Part shown: one piece after another, positions 23,224 to 33,380 of the stretch | How positions within the stretch are numbered: position 1 is the first letter of the stretch | How the letters are laid out: the number at the start of each line of letters is the position of its first letter | Assembly: GCA_030435675.1 (NCBI GenBank) | Contig: CM059622.1 | Location: 310,001-374,000 of the forward strand | DNA: 64,000 nt | Direction: 5' to 3' | Source: Steinernema hermaphroditum | Lineage: Eukaryota > Nematoda > Chromadorea > Rhabditida > Steinernematidae | Translations under genes and position numbers: made by a program | The notes under the pieces: model-generated | Told to the model about the DNA's origin: nothing | Seen by the model: only the letters and a program-made list of their open reading frames with translations | Database searches by the model: none

Positions 23224-25285
23224 ATGGTAGACCGTTCCGTTCGTTGCAGCTGCTGCATCTTCTGCGAGAAGCGCTGCGGCAGCGAGCACCTTCAGGATTC
23301 TTCGACTGTGGTGAGTGGCTGGTAAGAACTGCTGTGCTTATCACTCGGTTGCAGAAGTCGAGCAACCTATATGAGGAAGTGAGGTTGTCGAAGAAGCTGA
23401 TGCACATTCCACGTGAGAAAATCTCTGCGAGCGGTCGCATGAAGGTGGCTTCCGCAGAGGGCATAAAACAGAAGAAGGTCAAGAAGGACAGCGTGATGCA
23501 CATGAAAAATGTGTGGAGCAAAAAGTGTAAGAATCTCATCTCGTGTGAGCTGTTTTTCAAAACTTCTCTTCTAGATCACCCCGAGAAACGTTCGTTGTGG
23601 TCGCTGAACGGCTCGCTGACCCTTTCGGGGGACAGCAACTCCAAAGCAACAGACGATCCCGTTAACTGTAAATGCTGTGTCGCTTGTGAGAAGAACTGCG
23701 GCGACAGTTATCCCCGGGATTCGTCCACAAATGTAAGATGTGCCGTTACGTTATTGACTTCGTTTCCCCCATTTTAAGAACTGTCGCACAATGTACGAAA
23801 AAGTTGATCCGTCGAAGAAGTTGAGACACATTCCGTGCGAGGAAATCACCAATGCAAACCTTACGTCGACGACGCCGGTACAGGAGGAAAAGAAGGCAAA
23901 GGGCGACGTGACCCTCGTAAAAGACGTTTTTCCGGACGACTGCAGGAGTTCAGCCACGCATGTTGGAGGTAGTGGTCTCTATACGGACTATTCTGATTTT
24001 TCATTTGCCTTGTAGACCATCGCGAGAAGCGGTCGTTGTGGTCCTTGAACGACTCACTTATCCGGGAACGTCTTTTCGTGTCTGCGAAGAAGGAAAAAGT
24101 GAACGGGGATGAGTCTGAGTACGAAGACTTCGGTGCGCTGGACTTCAAGAAGCTGAAGCACATCAAGTTGAAGAACGGAGAGTTTGTCAAGTACGCACGG
24201 ATTGTTTACATTCTTTTGCCATCATGTAGTTCATATAGATCGACGGAGCCTGTCGAACGTGAGGCCAAGAGAAGGAAGTCGGAAACAAACGAGTTTTTGA
24301 CTTTGGAAGATATCCGCAAAATGGAAGAGGACTACTTGAAGCAAAAGAAAAAGGAGGGACAAGGTCAAGTAGCGCGAGCTGCTCACAAAACAGTCAAATC
24401 TGGGAGGAAGAAGGGTCAAAAGGGAAAAAGGAAAGCCGTAACAGGTAGGCCGAAAGGATGGCCGATAGAGATACAATAAAGAAAAGATTTAGAGAGTGGA
24501 ACAACCGAAACTGGTAGTTCCTTTGCTGAAAGCAGCTGCTTGACCACCGGCACCCGTACTGTCTTCAATTCTGCGTCCGATTCTTCTGGCTTGGAAAGGT
24601 CTAAGAAGAGCTCTAAGGGATCTCGAAAGTGTGGAACGAAGGAGACACGTCTGACTGATTCTGAGAACCTTAGTGAAAAGAATACGAACACCCCGAAAAG
24701 CCGTGAAAGATGCGCATTGTGGTCACTGCTCTGTCCGGAAGACCGCAAGAATCTCTACGAACGTCCGCCTAATTTGAGATCACCGCCGACGGAGTACGAG
24801 AGAATCGAGAAGCCCAGTAAGGTGAAGAAAAGTCCCAGTGACGACGGGTAATTCCACCGTTGTGAAACTATCATAACTTATCGACCTTCCCAGAGAGATT
24901 ATCGGTTCGAAGCGAGGAGAGTTCTACATCGGAGCTCACAAGAAGGAAATCGCCGAGCAGCTCTGTCGCCGTCGAAAGACCTTCCGCTTCTACCATCGAA
25001 TCCCGTCCAAGAGTTTTGTTTTCGACTACACGCTCATCCCCGATGAGCTCATCGTTTGGATTGTATACCGCACACGCAAAGGCTACTATCGGTGAGTCTA
25101 TAATCACTGTCTGTTGAGTATATTCAAAAATGAAACGTTTCAGTCACTTCCCGGTGGTCGTAGGCGGGAAGAGCCAGAAGTGGTCAATTGCAAATTTCCC
25201 AAATTCCCTTCGCAAGTTCGACTCCTTCAATGCCCTCATCAAGTACTATATGGAAAACTGGACCGAGATTGACGACAGCCTCTGA
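23224..25285 (+). CDS. Exon-duplicated protein with C-terminal SH2-like domain
   Basis: Ten short-intron exons join in frame to 560 residues: 23224-23310, 23355-23526, 23575-23732, 23779-23968, 24016-24190, 24239-24444, 24493-24847, 24894-25091, 25144-25285 (nine listed; the leader before 23224 is probably spliced off at a TTCCTTTCAG). Residues 8-18 CSCCIFCEKRCG are repeated as CKCCVACEKNCG in exon 3, and LSKKLMHIPREKI as PSKKLRHIPCEEI in exon 4. HPEKRSLWSLNGSL is repeated as HREKRSLWSLNDSL and, weakly, as ERCALWSL. The middle is Lys/Ser-rich. The last two exons (about 450-560) look like an SH2 domain: EFYIGAHKKEIAEQL, RHFPVVVGG, WSIANFP, FDSFNALIKYYMENW. The phosphotyrosine FLVR motif appears as FRFY, so binding may be lost. 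Family otherwise unrecognised. Confidence 0.75.
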
Positions 25286-25415
25286 TCCCGCCCTTTTTAT
25301 GTCATCCGTCCATATAAGATTATGTTATTTTGTCGGCGATGTTCACGTAACCAATAAGTGCCTCGGTAGTGCTTTCGTTATTGCAATCTGACCTCCAGAA
25401 AAGCCCCATATTCTG

Positions 25416-26758
25416 AAAGCAATGCTTCTTGGATTATATAAGGAACTGCTCAAGTCCCTCCAACATACAACTCATTCTCAAACTCCTGAAACGATCAAAA
25501 TGGTTTCTAAGAAGCACATGCAAAACGAGTACGGACTCTCCTACAACGCGATGATCGTCCTTGCGATCCAGAATTCGCCGGCTGCCCTCAACCACAAGTT
25601 TTGCAACAGAGGCGCCAGCATCCAGGACATCTACAAGTTCCTGAAGGCCCACGTGAGACCCATCGCCGAGATGAACCAGAAGGAGTGGAACAAGACGGAA
25701 CGGGTCATCCGTCACTCCCTCTCGCAGACGACCTATTTCAATCGTTTCTCCATTTCCGAGGATGGCATCAAGATTGTCCCCAGCAGGGCTGCGGGTGCCG
25801 AGAAAGGTTCGATCTGGACTCTCTACCCCGCGTGCGGAGAGACGGAAGAGAAATGCCACAAACGCATCTTCAAGGTCTTCAAGGAGGAGAACGTTCTGAA
25901 GTTCCGGGAGCATCTGTTCAACCCCGACATCATAGACGCCCTCAAGAATGGAACCTATGGGTGGCACGGTCCCCATGGGGAGTCTCTTGGGACCTCCGAC
26001 GCCATGAAGAAGCTCCAAGAAAAGGGCTACACACCACAGGACCCCGCCTTCGTCGTGGCTCCTTCTTCGATGACCCAACAGCCGGCGCCCAGAAGAGCGC
26101 CGAAACGCCGCGCCGAATCCGATTCCGACGAGGACTCCGAAGTCGACGCAGACGAAGACACTCCTCGTCGAGAGTACACCCTGCGGCCGCGGAAGAAGAT
26201 CGAAAAGAAGGAGAGGCCAGGCGTACAGTACGTGGAGTTCGTCGATGACGAGGACTTGGAGCGCATCCAGAGAGAAGCCGTCGAAGCACAGTACGCCTCC
26301 TACGGGCAGTCTTCGGTCTCTCCGAGTGCTCCCTTCCCTCCGCAAGAGTACTACAGCGCCCTTCCTCCCCAGTCTTCGGCTCAAGAGTACCAGGACTTCG
26401 ACGCCCTCGGCTACCAACACTTCGGCTTCGAATTTCCTAGCAGCGGACTGTATCTGCCAGGTGCCGAGTATCCTCAGTACACTCAGCACATGCCTGAGGA
26501 TTACTCTCCGAAATTCCCCAACTTTGAAACGCAAGAATCTGAGATCAGCCTCGATCCGAACGGAATCTTCCCAACCGAAGACGAAGAGGGACTTGAGCCG
26601 AACTGGAACTTCCCGGACAGCTTCTCCCAATACGAAGAACAAGTTCCATCTTACGGTCAACTGCTGTAACTGTAACTTCAGTAAAAAATAAAGAAAATAA
26701 TCTGATTTGTTATTCAACACATTGGCTTATATAACTCGTTTAAAAATCTTAATTCCCA
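25416..26758. repeat. Forkhead duplication unit, copy 2 (plus orientation)
   Basis: Begins at GAAAGCAATGCTTCTTGG and continues past the gene through AATAAAGAAAATAATCTGATTTG to about CTCGTTTAAAAATC. It is an inverted copy of 21395-22735, so the two units form a 1.34-kb inverted repeat around a 2.7-kb spacer holding the SH2-like gene. Unlike copies 1 and 3 it lacks the 250 bp of more distal upstream sequence. Confidence 0.88.
25500..26669 (+). CDS. Divergent forkhead (winged-helix) protein, copy 2
   Basis: Single exon of 389 residues, same start choice as copy 1 (AAAATGG, with TATATAAG 58-65 bp upstream). Differs from copy 1 at few residues, for example AEMNQKEW for AAMDKKEW after helix 2, VVAPSS for VMAPSS, YTLRPRK for YNLRPRK, MPEDYSP for MAEDYPP. 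The frame and all domain landmarks are intact, so the copy looks functional. Its promoter is shorter than that of copies 1 and 3, which could alter expression. Confidence 0.82.
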   Translation: MVSKKHMQNEYGLSYNAMIVLAIQNSPAALNHKFCNRGASIQDIYKFLKAHVRPIAEMNQKEWNKTERVIRHSLSQTTYFNRFSISEDGIKIVPSRAAGAEKGSIWTLYPACGETEEKCHKRIFKVFKEENVLKFREHLFNPDIIDALKNGTYGWHGPHGESLGTSDAMKKLQEKGYTPQDPAFVVAPSSMTQQPAPRRAPKRRAESDSDEDSEVDADEDTPRREYTLRPRKKIEKKERPGVQYVEFVDDEDLERIQREAVEAQYASYGQSSVSPSAPFPPQEYYSALPPQSSAQEYQDFDALGYQHFGFEFPSSGLYLPGAEYPQYTQHMPEDYSPKFPNFETQESEISLDPNGIFPTEDEEGLEPNWNFPDSFSQYEEQVPSYGQLL

Positions 26759-26993
26759 TGACCTCTGAAGGACCACTTGCAGAAACAAAAAAAAGGCAGA
26801 AACAATAACCAGCACAGCGATGGAACATTTCATGCGATTTTAACGAATGTTCCGAATGGTCGACATTTCCCAATTACCAAAATTTGAACAGTTTGTCTCG
26901 TCTCGCCGGCTGCGTATCATTGTCTGGGCATTTCCCATTCGATATGTTGTCTGCGTTCCCATCGGTTGCAATTTTCGCAAATTAACTGCCAAG

Positions 26994-28085
26994 ATGAATC
27001 AAGTGATCACGCCGAACGACGTGGGTAGCCTCCCGTCGATGTTCCAATTTCCCGCATCACCTCCATCGGGCATGATCGTCAGCTTGGCCGAAGACGGCTG
27101 TGGAGGCTTCTTCCCGGTGTACACGTCGGCTGACGCACCTCTCCATCTGCTCAACGTTGGATGTGCGATCTATGGTGAGACCTTGGTTCTGTCCACTCGA
27201 ATAATTATTTTCTGTTTAGGTCCGTCCATGGCCCCCTTTCAAGGATTCCCGCAACAGCAAGGCATTGTCTATTACCCTCCATCCATGGAGCAGCTGATGC
27301 CCGTTCCTCTTGACATTCCCGCGCTGCCTGCTGCTATCCATGCTCAAGAAGATATGCACCAGTCGCACCGTGGCCGTGACTCGACTGCTGAACGCCAGCC
27401 AAGAAATGGTTTTTCCAGATCGGTGGACGCTCGTCCACGGTATCGTCGGGCCGGCAACCCTCACATGTCCGTCGGACCCAATCGACGTGGTCCACGTGGA
27501 GGTGCCAACCAGTTCATGCAGTATGTTCATACATCCTCACATCGTCATATGAATAAGTGCGCCGTTTAGAACGTTCGGTGGAAACTTCGGGCACCATGGA
27601 ACAGGCATGTGCGATTTCACCAGCAGTTATGCTTCATTCCACTCGTCAGCTTCTGGATCAGCACCTCGCCGCGATACTGATGTAATACTGGAAATTCCAG
27701 CTGTTAGAGACCGATGAGTTATTTTTAGTCCTATCGCCGATCGGTGTACAAGACGATGCAGTGCGAGGCGTTCCGTAACTCAGGAGAATGCACTTTTGGT
27801 GACCGTTGTCGTTTTGCGCATGGGGAAGAAGAGTTGCGCCGCCGTCACCAGCCGCAACGTGTAGTAATTTCACTTTTATCTTTGTATAACTAACCTCACA
27901 CTGTTTAGATTAACGAACAGAAGTTCAAAACGAAGTTCTGCAACAAGATCGAAGAATACGGCAGTTGTCCTTATGGCGCGAAATGCCTGTTCATTCACCC
28001 TGGAGACAACGTGGACAAGAACGGTATGCAAGAGGACGCCTTTGAAGTACGCGAAGGTGCAACTTTTGGCGAAGACTCAAGCTGA
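26994..28085 (+). CDS. Tandem CCCH zinc-finger RNA-binding protein (TIS11/POS-1 type)
   Basis: Six exons: 26994-27174, 27220-27520, 27570-27681, 27729-27860, 27909-28085 (five coding joins seen; the upstream open frame from 26847 may be leader). Two fingers are spaced C-x8-C-x5-C-x3-H: CEAFRNSGECTFGDRCRFAH preceded by YKTM, and CNKIEEYGSCPYGAKCLFIH preceded by FKTK. The YKT-type lead-ins are diagnostic of the TTP/TIS11 group, which in nematodes includes oocyte and embryo regulators such as OMA, POS-1 and MEX-5. Such proteins bind U/A-rich 3' UTRs and control maternal mRNA stability or translation in the cytoplasm. The N-terminal half is Pro/Gln/Arg-rich and disordered. AATAAA at 28185. I cannot assign a specific ortholog. 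Confidence 0.85.
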
Positions 28086-28332
28086 GCGTGCCTTCCGACG
28101 TGAAGAAGACAGAACTGCTTATATGTTAATTATATTGTTTTTATATGATATATGTCCTATATCTGTCCTATAATGTGCTATGTGAATAAAGCATGCGAAG
28201 TTATTTGCATTACGAGTTTGCCCATGTGGAATATCTGGTTGTGCCGGTTTCGTGTCATAATATCGCCCACCTAACCTTTTGATCAACCCGCTTGAATAAG
28301 ACGCCACCGAACTGATACACTGATTTACGAGT

Positions 28333-29442
28333 TTATTTGCGTTCACAGAAGAAAAGATAGTAGTAGTGATTACGGGAAGCGAAGTCGGCGTCGTTCATCG
28401 CCGCGATCCTCTCCCTCAAAAAGTCAGTGTACTCGTCCTCATCCCGTTGCAGCTGCTGGAATTCCCGCTCGATGTCGTCGAATTCGGTCAGGATGTTATC
28501 GATATCAACGACGAGCGTCAAGCAAGCGAAGTAGTTCGGGATCTTGGGATGTTCGAGACGGAAGAATCGAGCTGTAGGATTGTACTCGAACATGATGTTC
28601 TCTTCGATACGTTCGCGGATCCACTGAGGCACGTGGAGGTCGCCAACCATCTCTGGATAGTCGTAGCCTTCCCAGTGGAACTGCTCCTGACGTTGGAATC
28701 CCAGCGAGAAGTTGATTTTCGGGTCGCCCACACAGCAAATGAACTTCTTACCAAGTTTTTCGTCTCCGTGGATCCACTTATCGACTATTCCAGGCACAAA
28801 CGTGGAATGGGGGCTGTCGACGATGAAAGTTTCGGAAGATCGCTGGAAGAAGAGTCCTTGAAGCGCTTCGTTGAACTTTTCATCGCAGAGGGCGCTGCCG
28901 AAGGTGATGGAGCGAAGCTTCTCGGACTGAAGCACTTTCTTGGCCAGCTCTTCAAACGCTTCAGTCTTTTCGGTCACTTTCACGGTGAAGACGTCAACGA
29001 AACCTGCCAGGATCGCAAGCTTCGATGCAGTGCGGGAGAAGATGTCGAGCTCTTTGCGCTCGCGGCGATTCCCAACTTCGAGCGTTGTCTGTACCGCAGC
29101 CATGGAAAGCTTCTTCAGACGGTCGAAGATAGAGTCGTCGAGCGGAATTTCGCGCTGTCCGCGTCGTTCAACCATCGCCATGTTGATTCGCAGATTCTGG
29201 AGGTATTTGGCGTTCGCCTCGGCGTGTGCGAGATGGCATTCACCTTCTGGTGGCTCGGGCTCGGCGAGCACGAAGCATTTCGGCGCATATGGGTCGAAGT
29301 GGATGTAGAAGTCGAAGCGCCTCGACTCGTGCTCCTCGGCGAACACGCCGAATCTTCCTTGGACCGCACGGAGAGCGGAGAGGTCAGCGGAGTCTTGTGC
29401 GGCGACGACGCGTTCGATAAAATCGAGCGAGACGCGATCCAT
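28333..29442 (-). CDS. MDxVxxxF-type (F-box-like) nematode family protein
   Basis: Single-exon frame of 369 residues starting MDRVSLDFIERVV. An N-terminal MD-x-V-P-x-x-F-x-x-x-V pattern is common in a large, fast-evolving nematode family that resembles F-box/FBA proteins; the gene at 40343 begins MDAVPYEFLKLVM and is of similar make. No other motif recognised. The ATG follows a CTTTCAG acceptor by 5 bases, typical of trans-splicing. The stop overlaps AATAAA (AAATAAA), giving a very short 3' UTR, and the gene is convergent with the CCCH gene 247 bp away. Possible role in SCF ubiquitin ligase target choice is inference only. Confidence 0.65.
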   Translation of the reverse strand: MDRVSLDFIERVVAAQDSADLSALRAVQGRFGVFAEEHESRRFDFYIHFDPYAPKCFVLAEPEPPEGECHLAHAEANAKYLQNLRINMAMVERRGQREIPLDDSIFDRLKKLSMAAVQTTLEVGNRRERKELDIFSRTASKLAILAGFVDVFTVKVTEKTEAFEELAKKVLQSEKLRSITFGSALCDEKFNEALQGLFFQRSSETFIVDSPHSTFVPGIVDKWIHGDEKLGKKFICCVGDPKINFSLGFQRQEQFHWEGYDYPEMVGDLHVPQWIRERIEENIMFEYNPTARFFRLEHPKIPNYFACLTLVVDIDNILTEFDDIEREFQQLQRDEDEYTDFLRERIAAMNDADFASRNHYYYLFFCERK

Positions 29443-29503
29443 GTGAACTGAAAGACACAGCAGTTTAGAGAAAGCAGTCCTAAACTGAAAAAATAAAAAC
29501 GGT

Positions 29504-29575
29504 AGGTCCCGCCGAGATTTGAACTCGGGTCGCAGGATTCAAAGTCCTGAGTGCTAACCGCTACACCACGGGACC
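29504..29575 (-). tRNA. tRNA-Gln (anticodon UUG)
   Basis: Read on the minus strand it starts GGTCCCGTGGTGTAGCGG and ends CGGGACCT, with a 7-bp acceptor stem, D arm with the A box, anticodon stem CAGGA/TCCTG enclosing CTTTGAA (anticodon TTG) and a T arm with GTTCAAATC (B box). CCA is not encoded, as in eukaryotes. Downstream the minus strand has TTTTT, a Pol III stop. It sits 62 bp upstream of the 29442 gene on the same strand. Confidence 0.97.
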
Positions 29576-31009
29576 GGCGGTGGAACACGAGTGCAAACCG
29601 GATACCACGTGAGAACTGCTGCGTATCGCTAAGCATTGCATGGTGTGAGGTTGCTTTTCGCTAGCGAACAGATGTAGCGCGGAAACTGGACACTTATGTC
29701 GCTCATCAGCCGAAACAAAATTTAAAATCCAATGTTACGAAAAGTCGGGAACAGAGTAATCGTTTTGGGTCCAATACGGCGATGGCGAGCTTATACAGCA
29801 TTCGAATGCAGATCGGGAGGATCAAAAACGGTGCCTCTCAACGTTATGGCCTTGTTTTCGACTTTACCAGTCACAAGTGTTCCCCACGTGACGTCATCTG
29901 TTTACTGCTTCCGTAACGTCCCTCCCTGTGTTCTTTTCCTGTTTTCGCCCTCAATGTGCAATCGATACCGTCTCTTCTCGCCTCATTCAAGATATAAAAC
30001 ACCTCTTCACATAAAGATGGCGTCAAAGTCGTACTGGGTTTCCGAAAATTTGGAGCCCGACACCTATTTTCAGCGATGCAACCCAATTTCGAAATTACGC
30101 TCTTATCTAAAACGCCAGAACCTAAAAAAACATCATAAAACTAGGCGACAGTATCCCTTGCAGTATGAGGAGCCAAGCTGCTAAACTGTATAAAGTACAA
30201 AAATATAATCGGTGGTGAACAGGAGCATCATGATGTCTTTTTAACGTTAGCACCCGAACGCCACCGTAATACAACGTCGAAATAGACGAAACATGTTCAC
30301 CACAGCTGGAAAGCACCAAGTTTCTATATGTGCAAAACAATCACATAACACAGCCTTCCACATCTAAGTTTAGGCTAGCACGTCAACTGTCTGTCTTCAA
30401 AAAACTACGAAAACTCTCACTGAAAGAACCAAACTAACGGGTTCACAGATGTAAGAGCAGCTTTGCAAGCGACACAGATAAAAAACCAGAATCCTTGAAA
30501 ATCGGACGTCATGGACAGGGCGTCAATGTCGGAAAAGAATTGCACCCGTAAACCGCTCCGCCAACGACGATTATTATTTCAGATTTACGGCTCCAACTTC
30601 GACCCATCTACGATAACGTCCACGGCTCTCCTGGCCTTCTTCTCGCGATGTCTGCAGTCGCTTCCATCTGTCCGTCTGGTCTCTCAATCGATCGCTGCAG
30701 ACGCACCGCGCGAACGTGCGACATTTCCACCGGTCAAAATATCAAATAGCGCTGGGTCTCGTAACGACTAGTGGTGAACCCACCATCGCTTTTGGGATTG
30801 GACTGGCTGCAACGCCCTTTGCCGTTTTTCGAATTTCTGCTTGAAGACTTGGCAAAATTGGGGAGATTTTGGCGAATTTTGTAGTTTTTGTGGTTATCCT
30901 TGTCGTTCCCTGTCACGAGCGGTTCGTAAACTGTCGAGCATCGTGTTCAGAGTGATGTGAATGTTTTGTTTTTGCACCAGAAGCTTTTAGTTTGCAGTTT
31001 TCAGGTAAA
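29576..31009. other. Intergenic, no gene supported
   Basis: Contains a 150-codon frame (29732-30184) with no splice or family support. The last 100 bases are the rpl-4 promoter and leader; TTTGCAGTTTTCAG ends at 31004. Confidence 0.4.
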
Positions 31010-32024
31010 ATGGCGGCTAGACCGTTAACAACTGTATACAACGAGAAGGGAGAGGCTACTGAGACCCAGATCAAGACTCCCGCCGTCTTCTCCGCTCCCA
31101 TCCGCCCTGATGTCGTCAGCGTCGTTTTCGATCAGGTCCGCAAGAACCGCCGTCAGGCTGAAGGAGTTTCCAAGGAGGCTGGTGAGTCGTGCTCTCTCAA
31201 CGCAGTTTTGTATTGTGCTTGATTGTAGGACACCAGACCTCTGCCGAATCCTGGGGTACCGGACGTGCCGTTGCCCGTATTCCCCGTGTCCGTGGTGGCG
31301 GTACCCACCGTTCCGGCCAGGGTGCGTTCGGAAACATGTGCCGTGGAGGTCGCATGTTCGCCCCCTTGAAGGTGTACCGCAAGTGGCACCGCCTCGTCAA
31401 CATCCGTCAGAAGCGCTACGCCGTCGCCTCGGCTGTTGCTGCCTCCGGAGTCCCCGCTCTCGTCCAAGCCCGCGGCCACAAGATCGAACAAATCCCGGAG
31501 ATCCCATACGTCGTCAGCGACAAGGTTGAGAGCTTCACCAAGACCAAGGATGCTGCTGCCTTCCTGAAGAGCTCCAACGTGTGGGCCGAGATCGAGAAGG
31601 TGCTTAATCATCATATGGTTACGGATTACTAATTCACTTGTTTTTTTAGGTTGCTGCCTCCAAGCGCAGCCGAGCTGGACGCGGAACCATGCGTAACCGT
31701 CGCCACAAGCAGAAGCTCGGACCTGTCGTCGTCTACAACAACGATGTCGGAATTCGCCGCGCTTTCCGCAACATCCCCGGCGTCACCCTCCTCCCCGTTG
31801 AGCGCTTGAACCTTCTGAAGATCGCCCCCGGAGGAAACGTCGGTCGCTTCATCATCTGGACCGAGTCCGCCTACCGCAAGCTCGATGCCGTCTTTGGAAC
31901 CTTCACCGAGGCTTCGCAGATTAAGAAGGGATTCAAGCTCCCCACCGCCAAGATGACCAACACTGACTTCGAACGCCTGATCCGCTCGGAAGAAATCATG
32001 AAGGCCGTCGTCCACAAGATATAA
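31010..32024 (+). CDS. rpl-4: 60S ribosomal protein L4 (uL4), C-terminally short
   Basis: uL4 is a large-subunit protein whose long loop lines the exit tunnel. Exons 31010-31181, 31229-31599, 31650-32024 give 305 residues beginning [10 protein letters not shown]. Clear landmarks: [27 protein letters not shown] (tunnel loop), [18 protein letters not shown], and [14 protein letters not shown]. Splice sites and codons are clean, and a TTTTCAG trans-splice acceptor is 6 bases before the ATG. The frame ends at MKAVVHKI*, where family members normally go on with a RAP-type basic extension; the known C. elegans protein is about 345 residues. A poly(A) signal AATAAA (32047) follows the stop, so this is a real short end, not a missed exon within 100 bp. 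Whether it is the working copy is unclear. Confidence 0.9.
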
Positions 32025-32099
32025 AGTTGTTGTTATTTTTGTTGAAAATAAAACCGCTGTTATTGTTTTTCATAAATTGTTGTAAATATGGGCTCGGAG

Positions 32100-32874
32100 T
32101 GTGGGATGTGGAGGCGGTGGTCCCTAGTTACTATTCTCGTTCGGAGGCTGATTGTTTGCACGTGCGTCTGGTCGTTAATTCAGAAGTTTCGAGATGTTTC
32201 TATTTGCGTTGTCAGACAGTGGCTGCTCGCTGAAACAGCACATACAAACCGCTGACTCATTTGTTTCTGTCCTCAGGTGATGCTATACCTCTCACATCGC
32301 TTGGCTACAAGTGTTCAGATGCAGGGATAGCTTTTCTCGGATGGCGGTATTCCAGCAGATTGGCTCTTCTGCTCGGCGAGGCCTATTAAGAACCTTTAAC
32401 ACGAAGTCGTCGAATATATCAGAACGGAGAGCACTCGTTTCATACGCTTCTTCTCTTCAGAAGACGCTTCAAAGCGCGGAAGACTCTATAAGTCTAGTTG
32501 AGTATGAGTCTAGACAACTGATTGTCAAGATGTCCATGTGAAAAAGAATTTCGTGACGGCGAGATGCACACTCTCCTCTCATAAACGACGCTGGCGCCTT
32601 CGACGTCGCCGAATCTCTCCACTAGATTGCTTCTTCTGTCGCAATACTGTAGTGTTGCCTTCCGAAACGTCTAGGAAGGTGAAGAAACAGGTGTGGCGAC
32701 AACAACGCTTCAAAAATGAGCGCCTCAAAAAGAGCGCCGCAAAAAGAACGCGGCGAAAAAGCATTCTCGATTCCGGTGGCATTGTCGAAGGAGGAGTGCT
32801 CGCGGAAGGGCTTCTGATAAAGACAATAGAGTTGTCATCGAGACGAGCCCGATAATCTTTAACATGCTAGCTAC
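32100..32874. other. No gene supported
   Basis: Two adjoining plus-strand frames (32311-32541 and 32538-32855) have Arg/Lys-rich, Ser-rich products with no recognised domain and no consistent splicing. I cannot call them genes. Confidence 0.35.
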
Positions 32875-33380
32875 ATGCTAGAAGGTTCTCTGATAGCGCG
32901 TCATGGATGAAACGAGCGAGACAATCATTGAGGCGTCTCGGATAGGCAGTCCGTTAGAGTTGTTTCCGGGTTGAATCCGGAAACCACATTTTGTAGCACG
33001 GACCAATGTTGAAGTCATATCGAGAGACTTTCAAATGGACTGGCTTCACCCCAACGTCGCGGCCCAGGAATTAGACCGAACAGCAAAACAAGGTCCAGTT
33101 AGGGGTGAAACCCGAAAAAACCCAAACGCGCAAAGTTTTGAATAAAATTTTTCGTTGTTCAGTCAAATTTGTTGATTGTGTTGGACCTTGGACTTGAGAT
33201 GAAACTAGTTCAATCGAAGATATTTGGATCGGACTTCAAAATTGGTCCGTCCTGCAAAAAAAAACGTACGGATTTTTGGTTTGATCCGAAAACAACTCTG
33301 ATGGGCAATGCCTAGTACCTCCTATCCGAGACGTCTCGATCGGTTCACACATGACAAGCTATCAGAGGCCCTTCTAGCAT
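32875..33380. mobile_element. Foldback element, about 506 bp
   Basis: Ends are inverted repeats ATGCTAGAAGG...CTCTGATAGC / GCTATCAGAG...CCTTCTAGCAT, continuing through the ACGTCTCGGATAGG block. Further matches lie deeper: GAGTTGTTTCCGG, GCACGGACCAATGTTGAAGTC on the left against ACTTCAAAATTGGTCCGTCC and AAACAACTC on the right. Arms of about 200 bp nearly meet in the middle. Divergence is 15-25 percent, so it is old; no target duplication remains visible and no protein is encoded. Confidence 0.78.

Noticed and set aside
21468..26720. Antisense open frames of more than 420 codons covering the forkhead genes, and one of 361 codons opposite the 28333 gene
   Set aside because: They mirror strongly biased third positions (G/C-ending codons) of the sense genes. 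Sense frames have a recognisable domain and promoter; antisense products have none.
29732..30184. 150-codon plus frame upstream of rpl-4
   Set aside because: No recognisable content and no polyadenylation or trans-splice signal in place.
32311..32855. Two adjoining basic frames
   Set aside because: No family, no promoter or splice support; composition alone does not make a gene.
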